Assembly (NCBI GenBank): GCA_017388175.1
Contig: JAFOTD010000009.1
Span: 1-62,005 of the forward strand
DNA: 62,005 nt
Source: Clostridia bacterium
Lineage (GTDB): Bacteria > Bacillota > Clostridia > Christensenellales > CAG-138
Reading direction: 5' to 3'
In this document: positions 50,127 through 58,380 of the stretch, piece after piece
Position numbering within the stretch: position 1 is the stretch's first letter
Layout of the letters: each line of letters starts with the position of its first letter
Notes under the pieces: generated by a model
Seen by the model: the letters and a program-made list of their open reading frames with translations, nothing else
Told to the model about the DNA's origin: nothing
Databases searched by the model: none
Translations under genes and position numbers: made by a program

Positions 50127-50156
50127 ATTATACGCGCGTGCGAAGGATTCGGTCAA
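50127..50156 (-). promoter_or_regulatory. SigA promoter of the degV-like gene (49084)
   Basis: On the minus strand, TTGACC and TATAAT are separated by 18 bases. Confidence 0.8.
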
Positions 50157-50290
50157 TCTACCCGATCGTTTTCGGACCCTACCAACCGGATTGCGGCGGA
50201 TAGAACCGGGAAATCGGCTCTACTCTCGGTAGAATGCTCGAAAAACAGGGCATTTTTTCACCCGTTCACCGCGGGAACACGTCCCTCGCC

Positions 50291-50319
50291 TTGCAAAAGT
50301 GCGCAAACGCTGTTATACT
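50291..50319 (+). promoter_or_regulatory. SigA promoter of the GT2 gene (50346)
   Basis: TTGCAA and TATACT are separated by 17 bases, 26 bases before the ATG. The AAAGGAG ribosome site lies between. Confidence 0.75.
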
Positions 50320-50345
50320 GAATCTATCGGGCAAAGGAGCACGCT

Positions 50346-51347
50346 ATGGAGAAGGAACGGGCGAAAGCGAAGGTCAGCGTCATCGTCCCCGTGTACAACA
50401 CGGCGGCGTTTCTTCCCGCATGCGCAGAAAGCCTTTCGGGGCAGACGCACGCCGATCTCGAACTGATTTTTGTCGACGACGGCTCGACCGACGGCAGCGG
50501 CGCGCTGCTCGATGCGTACGCGGCGGACGATTCGCGCATCCGCGTGATCCATCAAAGAAACGGCGGGGTCTCTGCAGCCCGCAACGCGGGCATTGAAGCG
50601 GCGACGGGGGCGTATATCGGGTTTGTCGACTCGGACGATTTTGTTGAGCCGGTTTATTGCGAAGCGCTGCTTTCCGCGTTTTCGGAGCATCCGGAGATCG
50701 GCGTCAGTATCTGCAACCGCTTCATCCACGGCCATCCGAACGGCCGTGAAACCGGCGGCGCGGCGGGCGCGGGGCGGGTGCTTGCGCCGGACGAGGCGAT
50801 CCGGTACATGGTTTCGATCGGCAAAAGCTTCGAAGGCTATCTCTGGAACAAACTGTTCAAAGCAGAGCTTTTCCATGAAATGCAGAACGGCAAACCACGG
50901 TTCCGGCTCGATGAAAGCCTCGCAATCTGCGAGGACTTGCTTTTGTGCACGGAGATTTTTGCGTCGGGACAAAGCGCGTACTATAACGGGACGCCGCTCT
51001 ACCATTATAATTATCGCGAGAGCGGCGCGCTGCGCACGCTTGATGACAAGCGCATGACGGAGTTCGAAGCCCGCGCGAGAATCGAATTGATTGCCGGGGG
51101 CTGCGGTACGGACGTTCTGCACGCGGCCGAGCTTTCGCACGTCAAGGCGGCGCTGAACCTGCTTGCGGCGGCAAAGGAGCAGAAGAACGGCCCGCTTGCC
51201 GCTGCGATGAAACGCCGCATCGACGCGCGGATGAAAGGGCTTTTAAAGGCGAAGGATCTTAAAAAATCGGAGCGCGGGAAGCTTCTTATCCGCCGTGCTT
51301 TTCCGGTTTTATCCCTTCGCATCTTCAACCGTTTCGGCGCGAAATAA
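50346..51347 (+). CDS. GT2 glycosyltransferase
   Basis: A 333-residue family 2 transferase. It has KVSVIVPVYNTAAFLPACAESL, FVDDGSTDGSGALLD, GGVSAARNAG and the FVDSDDF metal site; a C-terminal region of about 90 residues is basic (LLKAKDLKKSERGKLLIRRAFPVL). It resembles the GT2 enzymes of the 15-25 kb cluster but is a separate unit with its own promoter. It probably decorates a surface glycan or lipid. Confidence 0.9.
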   Translation: MEKERAKAKVSVIVPVYNTAAFLPACAESLSGQTHADLELIFVDDGSTDGSGALLDAYAADDSRIRVIHQRNGGVSAARNAGIEAATGAYIGFVDSDDFVEPVYCEALLSAFSEHPEIGVSICNRFIHGHPNGRETGGAAGAGRVLAPDEAIRYMVSIGKSFEGYLWNKLFKAELFHEMQNGKPRFRLDESLAICEDLLLCTEIFASGQSAYYNGTPLYHYNYRESGALRTLDDKRMTEFEARARIELIAGGCGTDVLHAAELSHVKAALNLLAAAKEQKNGPLAAAMKRRIDARMKGLLKAKDLKKSERGKLLIRRAFPVLSLRIFNRFGAK

Positions 51348-51418
51348 ACCTGTTAATCACAGGTCAGGACGCAAAAAACGGCGTCCGGACGAAACAATAA
51401 AGCACAGGAGGAAACACA

Positions 51419-51757
51419 ATGAAAAAAGCGGTTGCAATTCTGTTGATCGCCGTTATGGCGCTGGGGCTGCTTGCCTGCACGCCGGAAAAAGAAAACGAGC
51501 CCGCGGAAAAAGCGGACGGGATCGTCGGCACGTGGGAAGGCAGCGGCGATCGGTTCACCTTTAACAGCGACGGCACCGGAACGTGGGCGGAGGGCCGCAA
51601 CGCGGACGGAACGTTCGGCGAGGGCGCTCCGATCCGCTATACGATCGACGGCAACGTCCTCACCATCGATGAAGAGGAAACCTGCACGTTCTCCGTCGAC
51701 GGCGATACGCTGATCCTGAACTTCTTCGGCGTCGATCAGACGTTTACAAGAAAATAA
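51419..51757 (+). CDS. Small lipoprotein with lipocalin-like fold (DUF5640-like)
   Basis: A 112-residue exported protein. It has a lipoprotein signal with Cys20 in GLLAC, a short acidic spacer, then a beta-barrel-like sequence with GTWEGSGDRFTFNSDGTGTW and TIDEEETCTFSVDGDTLILN, the strand pattern of lipocalin-like proteins. CAGGAGG precedes the ATG. Function unknown; it may bind a hydrophobic ligand at the cell surface. Confidence 0.8.
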   Translation: MKKAVAILLIAVMALGLLACTPEKENEPAEKADGIVGTWEGSGDRFTFNSDGTGTWAEGRNADGTFGEGAPIRYTIDGNVLTIDEEETCTFSVDGDTLILNFFGVDQTFTRK

Positions 51758-51772
51758 CCCGAAACACGCAAA

Positions 51773-51802
51773 CAGGGCCGTCGTTTGACGGCCCCGTTTT
51801 TG
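51773..51802 (+). terminator. Intrinsic terminator after the small lipoprotein
   Basis: GGGCCGTC and GACGGCCC pair around GTTT and are followed by GTTTTTG. Confidence 0.85.
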
Positions 51803-51805
51803 CGT

Positions 51806-52498
51806 TCATCCGTTCAAAAGCTTTTTCCGCTCTTTCCACTCGGGCATGTATTGATCGAGGATCGCTTTGAAATCCGCGCCGTGCCCGTGCACCCGAAGAT
51901 GCGCAAGCTCGTGCAGAATTACGTACTCGAGACAGGCGGCGGGGTAGTGCGCGAGCTGCAGGTTCAGCGTGATCTTTCCGGTCCGCGTATTGCAGCTTCC
52001 CCAGCGCGAGGTCATGTTCCGGACCGTCCATTCCGATGGAATGAGGCCCGTGCGTTCGCTCCAGATGGGCATATAGTGCGCTATCTCCGCCTTCAGACGT
52101 TCACGCAGCCAGTCGTTCAGGACGGCTGCGCGCTTTTCCGTCGGCGCGGGGCCTTTGAAAGACAGCGTGATGTGATCGGCGTCGAGCGAGACGCCGGTTT
52201 TCTTTTGGTTTTCAAGGATATGCAGGGAATAGAGAAGACCGAAAAACCAGACGCGCTCACCGGTTTTGTAGTTTTTCGGTGCGTTGGAGCGCCTTGTTTG
52301 CGTTGCTTCGACGTGCTTTTTAATCCAGTCCGCCTTCTGTTCAATAAAGGCGCGGATCGACGCCTCCGGATAAAACCGCGGCGCGGATATGCGCACTTCG
52401 CCGTCCGGCGGCAGGATCGTGATGCGGACGGTTTTGACGTTTTTCCGGACGAGGGTCGCCTCGATGCCGGCGACTGTGATACGTTTTTCCGTGTTCAT
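51806..52498 (-). CDS. YgjP-like zinc metallopeptidase domain protein
   Basis: A 230-residue cytoplasmic protein. The signature is the late zinc site ILHELAHLRVHGHGADF (HELAH plus the following His) with RNMTSRWGSCNTRTGKITLNLQL before it, as in the YgjP/SprT-related family. Substrates are not known; some relatives act on DNA-bound proteins. It overlaps rlmH by four bases (ATGA), making a three-gene minus-strand operon with rlmH and the yycJ-like gene. Confidence 0.88.
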   Translation of the reverse strand: MNTEKRITVAGIEATLVRKNVKTVRITILPPDGEVRISAPRFYPEASIRAFIEQKADWIKKHVEATQTRRSNAPKNYKTGERVWFFGLLYSLHILENQKKTGVSLDADHITLSFKGPAPTEKRAAVLNDWLRERLKAEIAHYMPIWSERTGLIPSEWTVRNMTSRWGSCNTRTGKITLNLQLAHYPAACLEYVILHELAHLRVHGHGADFKAILDQYMPEWKERKKLLNG

Positions 52499-52971
52499 TT
52501 GTGATACGCTTCGTGCGCGTTGATTTTGAACCCGCGATAGAGCTGTTCTAAAAGCAGCAGCCTTGCGACGCGGTGCGGGAAAGTCATCTTCGAAAACGAA
52601 AGCTTCGCGTTTGCGCGCGCGTATACCTCCGGAGAAAGCCCCAGAGAGCCGCCGATCACAAACGTCAGCGGACGCGCTTCGGCTTCCTTTTCCGTAAGAT
52701 ATGCGGCGAACGCTTCCGAGGTCATCTGACGCCCGTCGATGGCGAGTACTGTGACGAAGTCCTTCGGGCCGATGCTTTTCAGGATGCGCCTGCCTTCCTT
52801 TTCACGCACGAGATCCTCATCCTTCGGGTGCAGAGATTCCGGCGCTTTTTCGTCCGCGACCTCGACCACCTCAAGCGCGCAATACCGGCTGAGCCTCTTT
52901 TGAAACTCGGCGCAGGCGTCCGTAAAGAACGCTTCCTTCAGCTTGCCGACACAGACGATCCGCACGTTCAT
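52495..52971 (-). CDS. rlmH: 23S rRNA (pseudouridine1915-N3)-methyltransferase
   Basis: A 158-residue SPOUT methyltransferase that modifies helix 69 of 23S rRNA in assembled 70S ribosomes. The knot motif FVIGGSLGLSPEV and the C-terminal KMTFPHRVARLLLLEQLYRGFKI are diagnostic. It overlaps the yycJ-like gene upstream and the YgjP gene downstream by four bases each, an arrangement common in Bacillota. Confidence 0.96.
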   Translation of the reverse strand: MNVRIVCVGKLKEAFFTDACAEFQKRLSRYCALEVVEVADEKAPESLHPKDEDLVREKEGRRILKSIGPKDFVTVLAIDGRQMTSEAFAAYLTEKEAEARPLTFVIGGSLGLSPEVYARANAKLSFSKMTFPHRVARLLLLEQLYRGFKINAHEAYHK

Positions 52972-53753
52972 ACGATCTCAAACACCCCCGTCGGTTCCTC
53001 GCGCGCGGCAATCGCGATCTGCATATCTTCGGCGATTCCCGCCTCCTCCAGCGCGGCGCGCACGGCGACCATCGCAAGCGCGGGGTGGTTGTTTTCCTTG
53101 CTGAGATGGCCCAAGATCACGTTTTTCACGCCGGTTTCATGCAGCTTTACGAGCGCTTTTCCGCAGTCGTCGTTGTTCATGTGCCCGATGCCGGACAGGA
53201 TGCGCTTTTTCAAAAGATACGGGTAGTTCCCTGCCATCAGCATATCCACGTCGTGATTCGCCTCGAACAGCAGCAGGTCACAGCCGGACAGGATCGAAAG
53301 GATCCGCGCGTCGACGTGCCCGAGGTCGGTGCATACGCCGACCTTGTGCCCCGCGGCGGAAACGGTGAACCCCACGCAATGGATCGCGTCGTGCGGAACG
53401 GAGAACGGCAGCACGCGCGCGCCGGCAAGGTAAAAATCGCGGTCGGATTCGAACACGCAGACGTTTTTCGGCGCGACGTCCTTAAGCGGAGCCTTCAGCA
53501 TCGACCACGTATCGGCGTTTGCGTAAACCGGCAGGTCGTATTTTTTGGACAGAATATTCACGCCGCGCACGTGATCGACGTGCTCGTGCGTAATCAGAAT
53601 CGCGGAGAGCTGACGCGGATCGACGCCGATCTTGGAAAGGAGCTCCGTGATGCGCTTGCACGAAAGCCCTGCGTCGATCAGAAGCCGCGCGCTGCCCGCT
53701 TCGATATAGGTTGCGTTCCCGGAGGAGCCGCTGCATAAGGGACAAAGTTTCAT
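52968..53753 (-). CDS. MBL-fold hydrolase of the YycJ/WalJ group
   Basis: A 261-residue metallo-beta-lactamase-fold protein. The metal motif is ITHEHVDHVRGV with further ligands in VCTDLGHVD and the late GHLSKENNH. YycJ proteins are 5' exonuclease-like and are usually next to rlmH, as here. Its promoter -10 (TATAAT) lies seven bases before the ATG with no ribosome binding site between, so the message may be leaderless. Confidence 0.9.
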   Translation of the reverse strand: MKLCPLCSGSSGNATYIEAGSARLLIDAGLSCKRITELLSKIGVDPRQLSAILITHEHVDHVRGVNILSKKYDLPVYANADTWSMLKAPLKDVAPKNVCVFESDRDFYLAGARVLPFSVPHDAIHCVGFTVSAAGHKVGVCTDLGHVDARILSILSGCDLLLFEANHDVDMLMAGNYPYLLKKRILSGIGHMNNDDCGKALVKLHETGVKNVILGHLSKENNHPALAMVAVRAALEEAGIAEDMQIAIAAREEPTGVFEIV

Positions 53754-53760
53754 GTAACCG

Positions 53761-53766
53761 ATTATA
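53761..53766 (-). promoter_or_regulatory. -10 element of the yycJ-rlmH-ygjP operon, leaderless type
   Basis: TATAAT on the minus strand is separated from the ATG at 53753 by only CGGTTAC. The -35 region (TTTTCC, 17-18 bases upstream) is weak. Confidence 0.55.
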
Positions 53767-53798
53767 CCACATCCGTCCGCGCGGGAAAAGGGTTTTTC

Positions 53799-53827
53799 TT
53801 GCGTTCTGAAATAAGCCGTGCTATACT
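53799..53827 (+). promoter_or_regulatory. Promoter of ispE, leaderless type
   Basis: TTGCGT and TATACT are separated by 17 bases, with TGC before the -10. Only TTTCGC lies between the -10 and the ATG, so transcription should start at the codon. Confidence 0.65.
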
Positions 53828-53833
53828 TTTCGC

Positions 53834-54655
53834 ATGATCATTGAAGAACTGGCGCTCGCCAAACTGAATTTGACGCTCGGCGTGCTCTATAAGCGAGAGG
53901 ACGGGTATCATGCGCTCGACACCGTGATGCAGACGACGTCGCTGTTCGACCGCGTTTTCGTGGAAAAATCCCGCACGGTCGAGGTGCACGTGACCGGCAT
54001 GACGCTGCCGCAGGAGAACACGCTCTATAAAGCTGCGACGCTCTATAAGGCGGCGACCGGCTGCGGAGCGAAGATCCGATGTGAAAAGCGCATTCCCGCC
54101 GAAGCGGGCATGGGCGGCGGCAGCGCCGACGCGGCGGCCGTTCTGCGGGGATTACAGCGGCTGCACCGCATGGCGGACGATCGCACGCTCAAAGAGATCG
54201 CGCTGAAGGTCGGCGCGGACGTTCCGTTCTGCCTTGTCGGCGGCACCTGCAGGTGCGAGGGCGTGGGGGAGATCCTGACGCCGTTTGCTTTGGGAAAGCG
54301 GCTGTGGTTCGTGATCGCGAAGCCGAAGGAGGGCGTCAGCACGCGCGAGCTGTTTTCAAGGCTTCCGCTGCCGCGGCCGAGGGTTCAGACGCTTTCCGCG
54401 GTCTCCGCGCTCGCAAGAGGCGACCTTCGTTCTCTTGCCGCATCTATGAAAAACGTCCTTGAGCCCGCGGCGATCGAGCTGGTGCCGGAGATCGGCAGCC
54501 TGAAGCAAAAACTGCTCGACGCCGGAGCGCTCGCGGCGCAGATGACCGGCAGCGGCTCCGCCGTGTTCGGCCTGTTTGAAACGGAGGAGGCGGCAAAGAA
54601 TGCGCTGCCCGCCGTGTCCGACGCCGCGTTTTCCACCGTATGTCATTCGTTATAA
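53834..54655 (+). CDS. ispE: 4-diphosphocytidyl-2-C-methyl-D-erythritol kinase
   Basis: A 273-residue GHMP kinase of the non-mevalonate isoprenoid pathway. AKLNLTLGVLYKREDGYHALDTVMQT starts the protein, PAEAGMGGGSADAAAVLRGL binds ATP, and MTGSGSAVFGLF is the third motif. It supplies the undecaprenyl carrier needed by the glycan genes. It has no ribosome binding site but a strong -10 six bases before the ATG. The ECF gene follows nine bases after its stop. Confidence 0.95.
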   Translation: MIIEELALAKLNLTLGVLYKREDGYHALDTVMQTTSLFDRVFVEKSRTVEVHVTGMTLPQENTLYKAATLYKAATGCGAKIRCEKRIPAEAGMGGGSADAAAVLRGLQRLHRMADDRTLKEIALKVGADVPFCLVGGTCRCEGVGEILTPFALGKRLWFVIAKPKEGVSTRELFSRLPLPRPRVQTLSAVSALARGDLRSLAASMKNVLEPAAIELVPEIGSLKQKLLDAGALAAQMTGSGSAVFGLFETEEAAKNALPAVSDAAFSTVCHSL

Positions 54656-54664
54656 GGAGATAAA

Positions 54665-55138
54665 ATGAACGATCGGCAAATTCGTCTGTTGACGACCGCG
54701 GGCGTGTCAGCCGCCGCGATCTTTCTGCTGACCCTGCTCGTGCGGATCCCGATCCCGATGGGATATCTGAACCTCGGCGACGCAGGAGTGTTCCTCGTCG
54801 CCATCCTGCTCCCCGCAGGGTATGCCGCGCTGTGCGCGGGCGTCGGCAGCGCGCTTGCGGACCTTATCGGCTTCCCGCTGTACGCGCCGGTCACGTTCGC
54901 CGTCAAGGGGCTTGCCGCGCTTGCGTTCGCGCTGATGTGGAGAAAGCTTCCCGGAAAGCTCCGCTATCTGGCGTTTATCGCTGTGCTGATCGTGCCGCTC
55001 GGGTATTTCGTGTTCGAGACCGTCGCCGAAGGCGCCGTTGCATGGGCCGATCTCCCGCTGAACCTTTTGCAGGCGGCCGTCGGCGCGGGGCTGGCATGGG
55101 TGATTGACCGCGCGACAAAAAGCCGGTTTTCCATCTGA
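54665..55138 (+). CDS. ECF transporter S component
   Basis: A 157-residue membrane protein with about five to six helices. The S-component pattern is MGYLNLGDAGVFLVAILLPAGYAA and LADLIGFPLYAPVTFAVKGLAALAF. It binds one vitamin-type ligand and works with shared EcfAT subunits that are not in this window. The ligand is not identifiable from sequence alone. AAGGAG lies before the ATG; it is co-transcribed with ispE. Confidence 0.85.
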   Translation: MNDRQIRLLTTAGVSAAAIFLLTLLVRIPIPMGYLNLGDAGVFLVAILLPAGYAALCAGVGSALADLIGFPLYAPVTFAVKGLAALAFALMWRKLPGKLRYLAFIAVLIVPLGYFVFETVAEGAVAWADLPLNLLQAAVGAGLAWVIDRATKSRFSI

Positions 55139-55143
55139 ACGGA

Positions 55144-55172
55144 TTGCGCACGGCGCGATTCTGTGATATACT
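55144..55172 (+). promoter_or_regulatory. SigA promoter of the degV-like gene (55203)
   Basis: TTGCGC and TATACT are separated by 17 bases, 30 bases before the ATG. Confidence 0.75.
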
Positions 55173-55202
55173 ACACTTTACCGTTTTTTAAAGGAGGCTA
55201 TT

Positions 55203-56048
55203 ATGCGCATCCGCATTTCCGCAGACAGTACCTGCGATCTGAGCCCCGAGCTCATCGAACAGTATGACGTTGCGATCACGCCGCTGTATATCCGTCTCGG
55301 CGAGAAGGATTTCAAGGACTCAATCGAGGTCACGCGCGAGGATATTTTCAGTTACGTCGAAAAGACCAAGTCGATCCCGAAGACCGCGGCGGTCAACGTC
55401 GGGGATTACGTCGAGCTTTTCAAAAAGGCGAAGGAAGAGGGCTACGACGGCGTCGTACATTTCACGATCTCGTCCGATATGTCGAGCTGCTACCAGAACG
55501 CATGCCTTGCGGCGCAGGGCTTCGAGAACGTGTATATCGTCGACTCGCGCACGCTGTCCTCGGGCATCGGGCATCTCGTGCTCGACGCGTGCATTTTGCG
55601 CGACGAGGGCAAGAGCGCAAAGGAGATCTTCGAGATCCTCGACGAGCGCAAGAACAAGCTCGACGTCAGCTTCGTCATCGATACGCTGCGCTATCTTGCG
55701 CTCGGCGGCCGCTGCAACTCGCTTCTGGCGTTCGGCGCGAACCTATTGAACATCAAGCCGTCGATTCAGGTCAAGGACGGCAAGATGGGCGTGGACAAAA
55801 AATACCGCTGCTCGCTCGAGCGCGCGGTGGTGCGTTACGTCAACGACAAGCTCGAAGACAAGGATTCGCTCGATCTTCGGCGTATCTTCATCACCGATTC
55901 CGGCGTGAGCGACGACATCTTCAACGCGGTCAGGGACGCCGTTTTAAAGAACGCGCCGTTCGTCGAGGTCCTTCATACCCGCGCGGGCTGCACGGTCTCT
56001 TCGCACTGCGGTCCCGGCACGATCGGCATATTGTTTTACAGAAAATAA
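55203..56048 (+). CDS. DegV family fatty-acid-binding protein (second copy)
   Basis: A 281-residue DegV/FakB-like protein. It has ISADSTCDLSPELIEQYDVAITPLYIRLG, the TISSDMSSCYQNA loop, IVDSRTLSSGIGHLVL and the late SHCGPGTIGILFY. It is closer to typical DegV length than the protein at 49084. AAAGGAGG precedes the ATG. Two members in one window fit the usual multiplicity of FakB proteins with different fatty-acid preferences. Confidence 0.92.
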   Translation: MRIRISADSTCDLSPELIEQYDVAITPLYIRLGEKDFKDSIEVTREDIFSYVEKTKSIPKTAAVNVGDYVELFKKAKEEGYDGVVHFTISSDMSSCYQNACLAAQGFENVYIVDSRTLSSGIGHLVLDACILRDEGKSAKEIFEILDERKNKLDVSFVIDTLRYLALGGRCNSLLAFGANLLNIKPSIQVKDGKMGVDKKYRCSLERAVVRYVNDKLEDKDSLDLRRIFITDSGVSDDIFNAVRDAVLKNAPFVEVLHTRAGCTVSSHCGPGTIGILFYRK

Positions 56049-56062
56049 TGAATATCGGTTCA

Positions 56063-56084
56063 AAGCCTCCCTTTGGGGAGGCTT
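56063..56084 (+). repeat. Terminator hairpin, left copy flanking repeat element 2
   Basis: AAGCCTCCC and GGGGAGGCTT pair. As at copy 1, the T tract is missing because the element begins at the 3' foot of the stem. A near copy (two base differences) follows the element at 56433. Confidence 0.85.
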
Positions 56085-56432
56085 CAGCTTGTCAAAAAAC
56101 CTTTTGACAAGCTGAGCAGGCTGTTGGGAAGGGAGAGATGGCGACGCGCGGGAAGCGTGCGACGGCACCACTGAAACGAAGCGAAAGCGGAGTGATAAAG
56201 AATTCGCGTTCTTCGCGATGGAGCCATACTAAAGTATGCGACTGAGGATGGCGACGCGCGATCAAACGCGCGACGGCACCGCTGTAACGGAGCGAAGCGA
56301 AGTGGCTACGAAAACGCGGATAGTTTGCGGCGAAATAATAAAAAGAAAGGGCATTTTTCTGCCCTTTCATTCTGCAAGTGTTCATTTGAAACATATCGCC
56401 GCAAACGGTCTGACCCCTTTTACGACAGCCTG
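56085..56432. mobile_element. Small non-coding repeat element, copy 2 (348 bp)
   Basis: The first 49 bases and the last 110 bases match copy 1 (28487-28710) nearly exactly. The middle is longer because two copies of a GATGGCGACGCGCG-type block with CGACGGCACC and a GAAGCGAA-rich end have been inserted. The inner stem is kept by paired changes (ATTCGCGTT against AACGCGGAT). The 559-base gap between the DegV and symporter genes holds this element, its hairpins and a promoter, and no gene. Confidence 0.85.
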
Positions 56433-56458
56433 AAGCCTCCCTTCGGGGAGGTTTTTCG
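56433..56458 (+). terminator. Terminator hairpin, right copy flanking repeat element 2
   Basis: AAGCCTCCC and GGGGAGGTTT pair and are followed by TTTTT, so this copy has the intact terminator. Confidence 0.8.
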
Positions 56459-56499
56459 TATGAAGTTTCAAAAACATTGCATTAATAAAAATTTTCACT

Positions 56500-56527
56500 T
56501 TGCTTTTACATCCGTATGTATTATACT
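56500..56527 (+). promoter_or_regulatory. Promoter of the symporter operon
   Basis: TTGCTT and TATACT are separated by 16 bases in an AT-rich stretch about 80 bases before the ATG. Confidence 0.6.
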
Positions 56528-56607
56528 ATAAGCAAACTATACGGCGGCGCAGAAAAATGCGCGTCCGTCAGGGTTGAAAAAGGATAACAAGGGGGTTAAC
56601 GAACAAC

Positions 56608-58368
56608 ATGAAAACCAGAAGACTCACCAAGAAAGAGATGTGGATCTTCGCGATCGGTCAGCTCGGCTGGTCGATTCTCGGCGGTCTCATCAATGCATGG
56701 CTGGTCACGTTTTATCTGCCGACGTCGGGCGACGTTGCAAACGGCGCGCCGTTTTTCCTTCCGACGGGCCTGATCATTTTCGGCGTTTTGACCATTCTCG
56801 GTCTGATCTCGTTTATTTGCCGCATCTTTGACGCCGTCACCGACCCGCTGATCGCGTCCATGTCCGACCGCAGCAAGAACCCGAACGGCCGCCGCATTCC
56901 GTTCATGCGCCGCGCGGCGATCCCGTTTGCGGTCATCGCGGTGCTCGTGTTCTGCGCGCCGGTTGAGGCGATCAGCACGATCAACATCATCTGGGTTCTC
57001 GGATTTTTGATTCTGTTCTATCTGTTCATGACGATGTATTGCACGCCGTACAATGCGTTGATCTCTGAGTTCGGCAAGACGCAGGAAGACCGTATGTACA
57101 TCTCCACCGCGATTTCTCTGACGTTCTTCGTCGGAACGCTTTTGAGCTACATCCCGTTCGTATTGGCTCCTGTCCTTCGCAACACGATCGGCGCAAGCTT
57201 CCCGTGGAGCTACCGTATCTGCTTCATCGTGCTTGCTGCAGTCGCGTTGATCTGCATGCTGATTCCGACCTTCAAGCTGAAGGAAAGAGATTTTGTCGAT
57301 GCGCAGCCCGCCGACAAAGACAGCAGCAACACTGTCAAGAGCCTTATCAAGACCTTCAAGAACAAAGAGTTTTTGAAGTTCTCTGCATCCGATATCGCGT
57401 ACTTCATCGCGCTGACCCTGTTCCAGACCGGTCTTCCGTTCTTCGTCAAGGTCTCCATGAAGCTGGATGAATCCTGGGCCATGTACTTCCTCGGCGGCAT
57501 GACGGTGCTGTCCGCATGCTTCTATCCGATCGTTTCCGGACTTGTGAAAAAGTTCGGCAAGAAAAAGCTCGTTATCTGTGGCTTTATCGGTCTTGCGCTT
57601 GCATACGTCGTGACCGCGCTGATCGGCGTGGTTCCGGGCTTCACGGGCATGCTTCCGGGCATCCTGATCGTCGTGATCGCGGCGTTCCCGATGGCTCTAC
57701 TCGGCATCATCCCGCAGGCAATCATTGCGGACGTCGCGGAAGAGGATGCGATTCTCACCGGCGAAAAGCGCGAGGGCATGTTCTTTGCGGCGCGCACGTT
57801 CGCGATGAAGATGGGTCAGTCCGTTGCGGCGCTCGTATTCACCTCCCTTGCGATCCTGCTGCCGATGCGTGACGTCAACATTCAGGTTGTCGGGCACAAT
57901 GACATCAAGGTGTATCAGGAAAAAACGGAACAGACCATGGACGCCGATCCTGCGCCGTATGATATCGTCGTTTCCGAAAATGCAAAGGGCGTAACGGCGG
58001 AAAATGTCACGGTTCAGACGAAGGCGGAGAGCAAGGAAAAGATCATTGCAAAGGGAACCGATGTCGGCAGCTATGCGCAGTCGCTGTATGATGACGACCT
58101 TGAAGTTACCGTTCCGGACGGCGCAAGCTACAACGTCGTTGTACAGCCCGGCCGACTGATCATCGTGCAGGACGAAACGAAGGCGGAAGAGATGCGGAAC
58201 AAGTTGGGCAGCAACGACCTGACAGCCTCCAATTTCGGTCTTCGCATCATTGCGATTGTGGCGGTCGTATTCTGTCTGCTCGGCGCAGTGATCCTTGCGT
58301 TCTATAAGGAAAAGAAGGTCATGGGCGTCATCGAAGAGGCGCATGCGAAAGAGAATCTTCCCGAATAA
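56608..58368 (+). CDS. GPH-family sugar symporter (MelB-like) with inserted soluble domain
   Basis: A 586-residue member of the glycoside-pentoside-hexuronide cation symporters (MFS fold), with twelve helices. The diagnostic loop is FDAVTDPLIASMSDRSKNPNGRRIPFM, with TMYCTPYNALISEFGKTQEDR later. Usual length is about 450-480; here about 120 extra residues (about 421-540, DVNIQVVGHNDIKVYQ onward) lie before the last helix, rich in charged residues and with no helix of their own. The ribosome site is weak (AAGGGGG, 12 bases away). The next gene follows after 12 bases. Confidence 0.88.
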   Translation: MKTRRLTKKEMWIFAIGQLGWSILGGLINAWLVTFYLPTSGDVANGAPFFLPTGLIIFGVLTILGLISFICRIFDAVTDPLIASMSDRSKNPNGRRIPFMRRAAIPFAVIAVLVFCAPVEAISTINIIWVLGFLILFYLFMTMYCTPYNALISEFGKTQEDRMYISTAISLTFFVGTLLSYIPFVLAPVLRNTIGASFPWSYRICFIVLAAVALICMLIPTFKLKERDFVDAQPADKDSSNTVKSLIKTFKNKEFLKFSASDIAYFIALTLFQTGLPFFVKVSMKLDESWAMYFLGGMTVLSACFYPIVSGLVKKFGKKKLVICGFIGLALAYVVTALIGVVPGFTGMLPGILIVVIAAFPMALLGIIPQAIIADVAEEDAILTGEKREGMFFAARTFAMKMGQSVAALVFTSLAILLPMRDVNIQVVGHNDIKVYQEKTEQTMDADPAPYDIVVSENAKGVTAENVTVQTKAESKEKIIAKGTDVGSYAQSLYDDDLEVTVPDGASYNVVVQPGRLIIVQDETKAEEMRNKLGSNDLTASNFGLRIIAIVAVVFCLLGAVILAFYKEKKVMGVIEEAHAKENLPE

Positions 58369-58380
58369 TGAGGAGATGCC

